A stretch of 11,580 bases of DNA from an uncultured Collinsella sp. (GTDB taxonomy: Bacteria > Actinomycetota > Coriobacteriia > Coriobacteriales > Coriobacteriaceae): the NCBI GenBank assembly GCA_902496455.1, contig CABVAY010000047.1:1-11580 (forward strand). Direction: 5' to 3'. Made by a program: the position numbers and the translations under genes. Positions 1 to 8,067 of the stretch are shown in pieces (position 1 is the stretch's first letter; the number at the start of each line of letters is the position of its first letter). Under the pieces are notes generated by a model. That model searched no databases. It worked only from the letters and a program-made list of their open reading frames with translations, and had not been told where the DNA came from.

Positions 1-54
1 GCCGAGCGCAAAATGGATTCTAAAAAACACCTTGCCAAATAGGAGCGTCAGGAC
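1..54. other. window edge, possible 3' tail of a plus-strand gene
   Basis: In frame 1 of the plus strand a reading frame enters from outside the window and ends at a TAG at 40-42, giving a lysine-rich tail of 13 residues (AERKMDSKKHLAK). It is followed 12 nt later by the hairpin at 55-97, a layout typical of a gene end plus terminator. Thirteen codons are too few to identify a product or to prove coding. No gene start is visible on either strand here. Confidence 0.2.
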
Positions 55-97
55 GCAAAGAGGCTCGCCGCACGAAGTGCGCAGCGAGCCTCTTTGC
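55..97. terminator. strong hairpin, probable bidirectional terminator
   Basis: A 14-bp perfect stem pairs 55-68 with 84-97. It continues after a 2-nt bulge into a 5-bp stem (69-73 with 77-81) closed by a GAA loop. The stem base carries AAA on one side and TTT on the other, so both strands show CCTC followed by TTT at the end of the hairpin. A longer U tract is absent on either strand. It lies about 180 nt beyond the end of the minus-strand pfl locus and just after a possible plus-strand gene end, so it may separate convergent transcripts. Confidence 0.5.
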
Positions 98-151
98 ATG
101 TCCGAGGACACCAATTTAATTTAGCGTGGTTCCCTAAAGGACGACAACGCA

Positions 152-255
152 GGAGACCCGGCAAGGCCGGGAGCACTTTGTCTCGCAAACATTCCGCAGC
201 CGCGAAGCGGCGAGGACGTTTGAGAGGCAAAGTGCGTAGGCCTTACCGGGTCTCC
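152..255. repeat. 104-nt long imperfect inverted repeat downstream of the glycyl-radical cistron
   Basis: Nested perfect arms pair in order: 152-161 with 246-255 (10 bp), 163-168 with 239-244 (6 bp), 173-180 with 228-235 (8 bp), then CTC/GAG, CAAAC (186-190) with GTTTG (218-222), TCC/GGA, and a terminal 5-bp stem (199-203 with 207-211) with a GAA loop. That is about 40 base pairs broken only by small bulges. It begins 18 nt after the stop codon of the 83-aa cistron on the minus strand. It could be the pfl transcript 3' end structure, a palindromic intergenic repeat, or a structured small RNA; no T tract follows on either strand, so a simple intrinsic terminator is not certain. Confidence 0.6.
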
Positions 256-273
256 GGTGGGAGTTGAGTCCCT

Positions 274-525
274 TTAGAACTTGTCGTGGAAGGTACGCGC
301 AATGACCTCGTCCTGCTGCTCCTTGGTGAGCGTGTGGAAGTTCACGGCATAGCCGGAAACGCGGATGGTCAGCTGCGGGTACTTCTCGGGGTGAGCCTGA
401 GCGTCGAGCAGCGTCTCACGGTTGAAGACGTTGATGTTCAGGTGGTGGCCACCCTTCTCGGCATAAGCGTCGAGCATGTGGACCAGGTTATCGGCCTGGG
501 TCTCGGAAACTTCAGAAACCTTCAT
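274..525 (-). CDS. grcA: free-standing glycyl-radical domain of pyruvate formate-lyase (GrcA-like)
   Basis: This 83-aa protein corresponds to the C-terminal glycyl-radical domain of pyruvate formate-lyase (PFL). Residues 30-83 follow the E. coli PflB C-terminus closely: NxNVFNRETLLDA, PEKYPQLTIRVSGYAV, then LTKEQQDEVIARTF. Gly58 in RVSGYAV is the residue expected to carry the stable radical. The family's autonomous member in E. coli (GrcA/YfiD, about 127 aa) replaces an oxygen-damaged domain of an intact PFL. Here the neighbouring large PFL cistron lacks this domain altogether, so this protein is probably an obligatory subunit rather than a spare part. ATG at 523-525 is preceded by AAGGAGA (minus strand, complement of 532-538) at good spacing. 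It lies 85 nt after the large cistron and in a different frame, which argues against a simple nonsense mutation. The activating enzyme (PflA) needed to make the radical is not in the window. The symbol follows the family; pflB C-terminal part would be an equally fair name. Confidence 0.9.
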   Translation of the reverse strand: MKVSEVSETQADNLVHMLDAYAEKGGHHLNINVFNRETLLDAQAHPEKYPQLTIRVSGYAVNFHTLTKEQQDEVIARTFHDKF

Positions 526-548
526 AATGTGTCTCCTTCGATTAATAG

Positions 549-568
549 GCGCCGGCCGAAACCGGCGC
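549..568 (-). repeat. GC-rich stem-loop in the leader of the glycyl-radical cistron
   Basis: A 7-bp perfect stem (549-555 with 562-568, GCGCCGG/CCGGCGC) encloses a 6-nt loop. On the minus strand it sits about 10 nt upstream of the ribosome site of the 83-aa cistron and has no U tract after it, so a terminator is unlikely. An RNA stabilising or processing structure at the new 5' end of the small cistron is a reasonable inference. Confidence 0.5.
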
Positions 569-584
569 GCTAATCAGTAATCGT

Positions 585-609
585 TATTGTTAGTATAGCA
601 CTAACAATA
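585..609 (-). promoter_or_regulatory. palindrome with embedded extended -10 between the two pfl pieces
   Basis: A perfect 10-bp inverted repeat (585-594 with 600-609, 5-nt spacer) starts one base after the stop codon of the large PFL cistron. Read on the minus strand it contains TGCTATACT (complement of 592-600), which fits an extended -10 element (TGn followed by TATACT). No convincing -35 lies 17 nt further up. The arrangement suits an operator over an internal promoter giving a transcript with a leader of about 60 nt for the glycyl-radical protein. The half-sites (TTGTTAG/CTAACAA) recall redox-regulator palindromes such as Rex (TTGTxAA...), but the spacing is three bases too long, so no regulator is assigned. 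A plain RNA stem-loop at the 3' end of the first cistron is the alternative. Confidence 0.45.
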
Positions 610-610
610 G

Positions 611-2662
<2,052 letters not shown>

Positions 2663-3056
2663 TGTGTAACCACGCTCCTAGTTACGTGTAATGCGGCGCT
2701 CTCTCACACCGCTGCTTATTGAATTCTTGAATGTTCGGCTTGCACTACCGGCTTCTTCCGTTCTTCACCACACATTGGTGCAGGGAAAACGTTTGTCCAC
2801 CTTGGAACTACAACCCAAAACCCAAGATTTCACCCGTTTGAGAAGGATAACATAGCGACCCTCTCCATCTGGGCTGTTATATGTTTCTTTTTTTATATCA
2901 TAAGGACGTTTTTTACAAACCCGCAGGAAATGCGAGTGCAAACAACTACCGTTCACCGATTTGTATGGTATTTTTCCTTGCCTTTGTACGACGTTCGCTC
3001 TAGCTGTTATGCCAGCTTTAGCAGGGTAAAGTGTCCCAGAGACCCTACAGAAACTG
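2663..3056 (-). promoter_or_regulatory. long non-coding region upstream of pflB with candidate promoter
   Basis: No supported gene lies in these roughly 390 bases, which are clearly more AT-rich than the flanking genes. On the minus strand a candidate promoter reads TTTGTA (complement of 2914-2919), 16 nt, TATAAA (complement of 2892-2897); this would give a 5' untranslated leader of about 220 nt. Inside that leader an ATAACA/TGTTAT pair (2847-2852 with 2875-2880) closes a bulged hairpin, and a 5-bp hairpin lies at 2766-2780. I do not recognise a known riboswitch or a canonical FNR or Rex site. An open frame through this region on the minus strand runs across the terminator and into the transporter's 3' end out of frame, and shows no family features. 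Confidence 0.4.
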
Positions 3057-3090
3057 CAGGGCGGCCACGGAATCCCCCGTGGCCGCCCTG
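3057..3090 (-). terminator. intrinsic terminator of the transporter gene
   Basis: A 14-bp perfect GC-rich stem (3057-3070 with 3077-3090) with a 6-nt loop lies 38 nt after the TAA of the transporter. On the minus strand it is followed by AGTTTCTG, a short U-rich tail. It probably isolates the pflB region from upstream read-through. A second overlapping hairpin (3043-3050 with 3054-3061, one G-U pair) could compete with it. Confidence 0.7.
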
Positions 3091-3128
3091 TGGCATGGCT
3101 AGTTTTTAGCTTTGATTGCCGCTTGGCA

Positions 3129-4148
3129 TTAGGCGGCTGCGGCGGCCTTGTCGGTCGTTGCCTTGCTATCGCCGTTGCCCTGGCCCTCAAAATGCTTGTA
3201 GCACCAGCTGGTGACCAGCGGGGTCAAAATAGCCGTCACGATTGCGCAGGCAGCAACCTGTGCCGTAGCCGTCGCGAGCACGGCGCCGCCGTACATGGCC
3301 CCGTTGACGCTTGCCATGGCAGCAGGCGTGGCCACATTGGCTCCGGCACAGCTCGAAATGGCCGCACCTGCGACACCCGTACCACCCGTGAGCTTATCGA
3401 CCGCGATAACGGGAATTGCAAAGACCACCGAGCAGATCACGCCGAGCAGAATACCGGGGAGACCGCCGTTGATAAGCTGGCCAAAAGTCATGGTCGAGCC
3501 CATGGCAAAGAAGACGAGCACGATGATGGCGGAAAGTGCCGGTGCCATCATCTTCTTAAAGCTGGGGAACAGGTTACCCAGAATAATGCCGACGACGATC
3601 GGCAGAATGGCGCCCACGAGCGACCAGCCGATCGGGGCCTGGCCGGCAGCGCCGAGCACGATCATCGTGACCGGAGGGCCGACAACCAGCGTGGTGATGG
3701 CGACAGCGCCACGCTCAGCCTCGTTGCCCATGGTACCCATCAGCCCAGCGTACATAGCGTTGTTGGCGCCGGTGCAAGCCGCCAGCATCACCATGGCAGA
3801 GATGCCAAACAAGTTGTCGTTGAACACATAAAGGATGAGCAGCGACATGGCAACGACCACGATCTGCTTGACGGCGATGATGATGGCGCCGCGGGCAGCG
3901 GCGGCAGGAGCGCTCTTAAACGAAATCGTCGTACCGACGATGAGCAAAAAAGCGCCCACGAGCGGGCCAGCGCCCTGCTGGGTCATGCCAAGCGTAAAGC
4001 TGCCGAGCGTTTTGAACAGGTCGGGGAATAGCGTGTTGAGCAGACAGCCCAACAGAAGCGGCACCAAGATATTGGCGCCCGGGATGGAGGACATCTTAAA
4101 GAACGGCTCCTTTGCCGCCGGCGCCTCCACCGCAGTCGATTCACTCAT
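3129..4148 (-). CDS. kdgT: 2-keto-3-deoxygluconate permease family transporter
   Basis: This 339-aa hydrophobic protein belongs to the KdgT family of inner-membrane proton symporters for 2-keto-3-deoxygluconate and related sugar acids. Shared with E. coli KdgT are the N-terminal IPGANILVPLLLG (22-34), MIVLGAAG (162-169), GAILPIVVGIILGN (179-192), PGILLGV (231-237) and the C-terminal signature DKLTGGTGVAG (251-261) with SSCAGANVATPAAMA (265-279). About ten membrane segments are apparent; the tail after residue 318 is short, soluble and Ala-rich. The start is taken at 4146-4148 because AAGGAG (complement of 4155-4160) lies 6 nt upstream; an ATG 21 nt earlier (4169) would put that ribosome site inside the coding region. 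It follows the SDR gene with a hairpin between them. Substrate is inferred from the family; other aldonates or uronate derivatives are possible. Confidence 0.85.
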   Translation of the reverse strand: MSESTAVEAPAAKEPFFKMSSIPGANILVPLLLGCLLNTLFPDLFKTLGSFTLGMTQQGAGPLVGAFLLIVGTTISFKSAPAAAARGAIIIAVKQIVVVAMSLLILYVFNDNLFGISAMVMLAACTGANNAMYAGLMGTMGNEAERGAVAITTLVVGPPVTMIVLGAAGQAPIGWSLVGAILPIVVGIILGNLFPSFKKMMAPALSAIIVLVFFAMGSTMTFGQLINGGLPGILLGVICSVVFAIPVIAVDKLTGGTGVAGAAISSCAGANVATPAAMASVNGAMYGGAVLATATAQVAACAIVTAILTPLVTSWCYKHFEGQGNGDSKATTDKAAAAA

Positions 4149-4165
4149 ATATATCTCCTTTGGAT

Positions 4166-4188
4166 GCATGCGAATCGTAGCCGCATGC
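4166..4188 (-). promoter_or_regulatory. operator-like palindrome upstream of the transporter gene
   Basis: GCATGCG (4166-4172) and CGCATGC (4182-4188) form a perfect 7-bp inverted repeat with a 9-nt spacer. On the minus strand it lies just downstream of TGATATAGG (complement of 4190-4198), which could act as an extended -10, so the palindrome would cover the start of transcription of the transporter. That position suits a repressor operator (inference). It would also form a leader hairpin ahead of the ribosome site. Confidence 0.4.
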
Positions 4189-4205
4189 GCCTATATCAGA
4201 AAGAA

Positions 4206-4237
4206 GGCGACGGTCCCGAGTCGCAGGAGCCGTCGCC
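4206..4237 (-). terminator. probable terminator after the SDR gene
   Basis: An 8-bp perfect stem (4206-4213 with 4230-4237, GGCGACGG/CCGTCGCC) extends by three more pairs past a single-base bulge. It begins 19 nt after the SDR stop codon and is followed on the minus strand by the U-rich TTCTTTCTG. Termination is likely at least partial, so the transporter may be transcribed both by read-through and from its own promoter. Confidence 0.55.
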
Positions 4238-4256
4238 GAATATTCGTCGCGGAGTA

Positions 4257-5006
4257 TTACCCGTCCAGAACGATGCCACCGTCGCAGTCACCGATCTCGC
4301 CGTTCACGAAGCTGGCGAGGTCGGAAGCGAAGAACAGCACCATCTGCGCAGGCTCGCTGGCCTGGGCGGCGCGGCCCAGAGGAATACCGTTGATGATACG
4401 CTGAGAGTTCTCGTCAGAGAGAATCGAGGTCATATCGGTCAACGTGAGCGACGGGCACACGGCGTTACAGCGGACGCCAAACTTGCCGCCTTCCTTGGCG
4501 ACTGCCTTGGTCAGGCCGTTGACACCGGCCTTAGAGCTCGCGTAGGCCGCGGTGCCGAGCAGGCCGCCACCGATCTTGCCAGCGACAGAGCTCACGTTGA
4601 CGATAGTGCCGGCATGGGCCGCCTTAAAGTGCGGGTACACGGCGTTCATCATAGTGAAGGTACCGTTGAGGTTGATGTCGATGGTGCGACGCCACTCGGT
4701 GTCATCGATCTCGTCGAACTTCTTGGTGCTGATGACGCCAGCGCAGTTGATCAGGATGTTGGTTTGCGGCAGGTCCGTAAAAATCTGCTCGACGGTCTTG
4801 CGCGCCTTGGGTGCATCGGCGACATCGAGCTGATAGAACTTGTTGCCCTCGCCAAGCTCGGCCACCGCGGCCTCGCCCTTAGCAGCGTTCCTTGCGATGA
4901 GCGCGACGTGTCCGCCGCCCGCAACGATGCCCTTGGCAATCTCGAGGCCAATGCCCTGAGTGCCGCCGGTAACGATCGCGGTTTTGCCCGTGAAGTCAAA
5001 TGCCAT
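4257..5006 (-). CDS. short-chain dehydrogenase/reductase (SDR) family oxidoreductase
   Basis: This is a 249-aa classical SDR, a cytoplasmic NAD(P)-dependent enzyme acting on a hydroxyl or keto group. The Rossmann glycine motif TGGTQGIG is at 13-20, an acidic residue contacting adenine in LDVAD at about 61, NCAG at 87-90, Asn112 in INLNG, catalytic Ser140 in NVSSVAG, and Tyr155/Lys159 in YASSK. Arg39 right after the second strand hints at NADP(H). Length is normal for the family. The neighbouring KDG-permease family gene suggests a sugar-acid role, such as a KduD-like or gluconate 5-dehydrogenase activity, but FabG-type 3-oxoacyl-ACP reductase cannot be excluded from sequence alone. The ATG at 5004-5006 has AGGGGG 8 nt upstream. 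It diverges from the MarR operon across about 250 bp. Family certain, substrate unknown. Confidence 0.85.
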   Translation of the reverse strand: MAFDFTGKTAIVTGGTQGIGLEIAKGIVAGGGHVALIARNAAKGEAAVAELGEGNKFYQLDVADAPKARKTVEQIFTDLPQTNILINCAGVISTKKFDEIDDTEWRRTIDINLNGTFTMMNAVYPHFKAAHAGTIVNVSSVAGKIGGGLLGTAAYASSKAGVNGLTKAVAKEGGKFGVRCNAVCPSLTLTDMTSILSDENSQRIINGIPLGRAAQASEPAQMVLFFASDLASFVNGEIGDCDGGIVLDG

Positions 5007-5190
5007 GACTCCAACCCCCTTGATTCAGGTGTCTCCTTGCGGGAAGTTGGAGCATCGCACGTGGCGATAAATGAGTCCCAGTCGTCATGGTGGTGACAAC
5101 CCCTCGCCTAACCGCGGGCATAATAGTTCTTTGAAACGCTTCAGCGATTGAATTTTTTACTCTTTATGCGCTCTTTATATTGCCCACTGC
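5007..5190. promoter_or_regulatory. divergent promoter region between the SDR and marR genes
   Basis: For marR, a TATATT at 5176-5181 in an AT-rich stretch (5150-5181) is the best -10; the region 16-17 nt upstream is only T-rich (TTTTTT), so the -35 is weak. For the SDR gene, TATTAT (complement of 5120-5125) is a possible -10 without a clear -35, giving a leader of roughly 105 nt. A second AAGGAGA (complement of 5032-5038) in that leader is not placed to serve any good start codon. No gene is seen here. Confidence 0.35.
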
Positions 5191-5216
5191 ATGAGACCCG
5201 AATACGCGGGTATCAT
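5191..5216 (+). promoter_or_regulatory. 26-bp dyad, candidate MarR operator
   Basis: Arms ATGA-G-ACCCG (5191-5200) and CGGGT-A-TCAT (5207-5216) are inverted copies with 9 of 10 positions matching and a 6-nt centre. The dyad lies about 10-35 nt downstream of the candidate -10 (5176-5181), where a bound repressor would block transcription. MarR-family dimers bind palindromes of this general size and often repress their own operon; that this dyad is the site is inference. Confidence 0.45.
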
Positions 5217-5263
5217 CTTTCACCGAAAATAGTTTCTAGTGTTAGGGGTTTTCGGTGGAAGAT
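5215..5263 (+). promoter_or_regulatory. 15-bp inverted repeat burying the marR start codon
   Basis: Positions 5215-5229 pair with 5249-5263: 14 Watson-Crick pairs and one G-U, with a 19-nt loop. The GTG start (5255-5257) lies within the stem and the AGGGG ribosome site (5244-5248) in the loop. In the transcript this would hinder initiation of marR, giving low or conditional translation. Its left arm overlaps the preceding dyad by two bases, so the two may be alternatives. At DNA level it could also be a second binding site. Confidence 0.5.
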
Positions 5264-5704
5264 ACCGATTTCCATGAGCTTGGGCGTCAGCTCTTTACCG
5301 AGTTTGGCAGCATGCACCAGCGCGTTTCGCGCTTTGCCGACCAGGCTCTGGGTGGCGAGATGGCCGTCATGCGCGCCCTCATGCGCGCCGGCGGCTCGCT
5401 CACGCCGAGCGAACTCGCCGATCGTGCCTGGGTCTCGAGCGCCCGTATCGCCAATATCCTGCGCGCCCTCGAGGCCAAGGGTTGGGTCGAGCGCGAGCAC
5501 TCAAAGACCGACCGTCGTCGCGTACACGTCACGGTGACCGACAAGGGATTCCAGGTCATCGAAATCAAACGCCGGGAATTCGAGGACCGCACCGCGGCCT
5601 TCCTCGAGCAGCTCGGCGAAACAGATACCCAGGAGATGGTGCGCCTTCTAAGACGTGCCAACGAAATTATCGACCGCAATCAAGAAAGGAGAGATGCCGA
5701 GTGA
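5255..5704 (+). CDS. MarR-family transcriptional regulator
   Basis: The 149-aa protein has the MarR winged-helix layout: an N-terminal dimer helix (about 1-30), the DNA-binding region LTPSELADRAWVSSARIANILRALEAKG at about 49-76, the wing with D86-RRRVHVTVTDKG, and C-terminal helices for dimerisation. Members are dimeric repressors released from DNA by small molecules, often antimicrobials, and commonly control neighbouring efflux genes. GTG at 5255 is chosen because AGGGG lies 6 nt upstream and the N-terminus suits the family. The stop codon overlaps the start of the first ABC gene by 4 nt, so the three genes form one operon. Probable role: autorepressor of this exporter operon; the inducer is unknown. 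Confidence 0.88.
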   Translation: MEDTDFHELGRQLFTEFGSMHQRVSRFADQALGGEMAVMRALMRAGGSLTPSELADRAWVSSARIANILRALEAKGWVEREHSKTDRRRVHVTVTDKGFQVIEIKRREFEDRTAAFLEQLGETDTQEMVRLLRRANEIIDRNQERRDAE

Positions 5705-8067
5705 GGATTCTCAAGCTCTTTAAAAAACATATCCTGGCACTGTTCGCAGCTATCGTACTTATCGTAATCAGCTGCAACGCCGATCTGGCGCTGCCTACCT
5801 ATATGAGCGACATCGTCGACGTGGGTGTGCAGCAAGGCGGCATCGCGTCGCCCGTGCCCGACACCATCCGTGCCGAATCGCTCGACGACCTCGAACTCTT
5901 TATGAGCACCAAAGACGCCAAGTCTGTGGAGGCCGTGTTTAGCAAGGCGGACAATAACGGCATTCGAACGTACAAGGGCACCGAGGAGGAGCGCGCCGAC
6001 GGCGGCAAGATTGCCGACATCATGAGTCTGCCCGAGACTGTCGTCCTTTCGTTCAACCAGGGTATTGACGCCAACTCCATGGGCGACATGATGGGCACGT
6101 CCGGTGAAAAAGACAACAGCGGCGCCCAGGCCATGCCCACGCCCGAGCAGATGGCGGCGATGACGCCCGAGCAACTCGCCGAGATGCAGCAGAAGGCCGC
6201 AGCGGCGCAGAGCATGCAAAAGCAGATTGATGCCGACGGCGGCAAGATCACCATGAAGAGTATGCGCCTAGGTGTCAAGGGCGGCCTGGTAGACCAAAGC
6301 AAGCTCGTCGAGGGCGCCAACCAAATGGCGGACAAAATGGGCTCCATGTCGGGCTCCATCGTCACCCAGCGCGCCGTGAGCTATGTACAGGACGAGTACA
6401 AGGCGCAAGGCATCGACCCCGCCGACGTACAGAACGCCTACCTGAGCCGCATGGCAACCACGATGTTTGGGCTGTGCCTGGTGTCGCTCGTCGCCACCAT
6501 CCTGACCGGTGCCGTGGCTTCGCGCACCGCCTGCTCCATCGCCCGCGACCTGCGCCGCGAGACCTTCAACAAGGTTATGCACTTCTCGCCGGCCGAGGTG
6601 GGCAAGTTTAGCCAGGCCTCGCTCATCACCCGCTGCACCAACGACATTCAGCAGATCCAGATGGCCGCAACCCTGTTTATCCGCATGTGCCTGATGGCCC
6701 CCGTCATGGGCATCGTCGCCGTCATGCGCGTCCTGGCCAACCACACCGGCCTGGAGTGGACCATCGCCGTGGCCATCATCGCGGTTTCGGCCGTTGTCGG
6801 CGTGCTCATGGGCCTCACCATGCCCAAGTTCAAAAAGATGCAGAGCTTTGTGGACCGCGTGAACCTTACCGCCCGCGAGCTGCTCGACGGCCTTATGCCC
6901 ATCCGCTCGTTCAACCGTGAGGAGCATGAACTCGAGCGTTTTGACAAGGCTTCGCTCGACCTGATGACCACGCAGCTCTACACCAACCGCGCCATGAGCT
7001 TCATGATGCCGCTCATGATGCTCGTCATGAACTGCATCACCGTGCTTATCGTCTGGTTTGGCGCGCAGGGCGTGTCCGACGGCGTGATGCAGGTCGGCAA
7101 CATGATGGCGTTCATCTCCTACACTATGCAGATCGTCATGGCGTTTATGATCCTCACCATGGTTTCGGTCATCCTGCCCCGTGCCGAGGTCGCAGCCGAG
7201 CGCGTAGATGAGGTCATCACCTGCCCCACGAGCATCAACGACCCTGCCTCGCCCAAACTGCCCGCGGCCAGCTCGCCGCGCGGTGAGCTCACCTTCCGCG
7301 ACGTGAGCTTCCAGTACCCCGATGCCCGCGCCGATGTCATCAGCGGCGTGAACTTCACCACGCACGCCGGCCAGATGCTCGGCATCATTGGCTCCACGGG
7401 CTCGGGCAAGTCCACGCTCGTGCAGCTGATTCCGCGCTTATACGACGTCACGGGCGGCAGCATTTCGCTCGACGGCATCGACGTGCGCGACATGACCCTT
7501 TCCGAGCTGCGCCGCCGCATTGGCTACATCCCGCAGCAGGGACGCCTATTCTCGGGCACCGTCGAGAGCAACCTCAAGTTTGCCGGCGACATGGTGAGCG
7601 ATGATGACATGCACCAGGCCGCGCGCATCGCACAGGCCGAGGACTTTATCGCCGAGCGCGAGGGCGGCTACGACTCCCCCGTCAGCCAGGGTGGCTCCAA
7701 TGTTTCGGGCGGTCAGCGCCAGCGTCTGGCCATCGCCCGCGCCCTGGCCAAGAAGCCCGAGGTCGTGGTGTTCGACGATTCGTTTAGCGCGCTCGACTAC
7801 AAGACCGACGCGCGCCTGCGCGAGGAGCTGGCCAAAAACGTTACCGACGCCGCGCTCGTGGTCGTGGCCCAGCGCATCGCCACTATCATGCACGCCGACC
7901 AGATCATCGTGCTCGACGACGGTCACGTAGTGGGCACCGGCACGCACGAGGAGCTGCTGCGCAGCTGCCCGGCGTACCTGGAGATCGCACAGTCGCAGCT
8001 TTCCGCCGAGGAGCTGGGGCTTACCCAAGAAGAAATTGCAGCCGTCACGGAAGGAGGCGAGCGCTAA
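5701..8067 (+). CDS. ABC exporter half-transporter with degenerate ATPase residues and large insertion
   Basis: This 788-aa protein has an ABC exporter membrane domain fused to a nucleotide-binding domain. The first helix (about 10-30) is followed by a soluble insertion (about 44-250) rich in Met, Gln and Ala (for example PTPEQMAAMTPEQLAEMQQ at 147-165), predicted to lie outside the cell; remaining helices run from about 252 to 495. Walker A is GSTGSGKST (564-572), Q-loop Q612, signature NVSGGQ (667-672), Walker B VVVFDD (688-693). Asp693 replaces the catalytic Glu, and Gln724 (VVAQR) replaces the switch His, so its own ATP site should be weak. GTG at 5701 is chosen: it overlaps the marR stop (GTGA), AAGGAG (5686-5691) precedes it by 9 nt, and the open frame further upstream lies within marR. 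It almost surely pairs with the next gene product. Substrate unknown; multidrug, lipid or peptide export are all possible. Confidence 0.92.
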   Translation: MRILKLFKKHILALFAAIVLIVISCNADLALPTYMSDIVDVGVQQGGIASPVPDTIRAESLDDLELFMSTKDAKSVEAVFSKADNNGIRTYKGTEEERADGGKIADIMSLPETVVLSFNQGIDANSMGDMMGTSGEKDNSGAQAMPTPEQMAAMTPEQLAEMQQKAAAAQSMQKQIDADGGKITMKSMRLGVKGGLVDQSKLVEGANQMADKMGSMSGSIVTQRAVSYVQDEYKAQGIDPADVQNAYLSRMATTMFGLCLVSLVATILTGAVASRTACSIARDLRRETFNKVMHFSPAEVGKFSQASLITRCTNDIQQIQMAATLFIRMCLMAPVMGIVAVMRVLANHTGLEWTIAVAIIAVSAVVGVLMGLTMPKFKKMQSFVDRVNLTARELLDGLMPIRSFNREEHELERFDKASLDLMTTQLYTNRAMSFMMPLMMLVMNCITVLIVWFGAQGVSDGVMQVGNMMAFISYTMQIVMAFMILTMVSVILPRAEVAAERVDEVITCPTSINDPASPKLPAASSPRGELTFRDVSFQYPDARADVISGVNFTTHAGQMLGIIGSTGSGKSTLVQLIPRLYDVTGGSISLDGIDVRDMTLSELRRRIGYIPQQGRLFSGTVESNLKFAGDMVSDDDMHQAARIAQAEDFIAEREGGYDSPVSQGGSNVSGGQRQRLAIARALAKKPEVVVFDDSFSALDYKTDARLREELAKNVTDAALVVVAQRIATIMHADQIIVLDDGHVVGTGTHEELLRSCPAYLEIAQSQLSAEELGLTQEEIAAVTEGGER

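Noticed and set aside
585..609. A Rex or FNR binding site between the PFL pieces.
   Set aside because: The outer bases resemble a Rex half-site, but the dyad is longer than the standard 18-bp form and the half-sites end in AG rather than AA; no FNR TTGAT-N4-ATCAA is present. Kept only as an unassigned palindrome.
2765..3190. 141-codon open frame on the minus strand between the transporter and pflB.
   Set aside because: It starts inside the transporter gene in another frame, crosses the terminator hairpin, lacks a ribosome site, and has a composition unlike a real protein.
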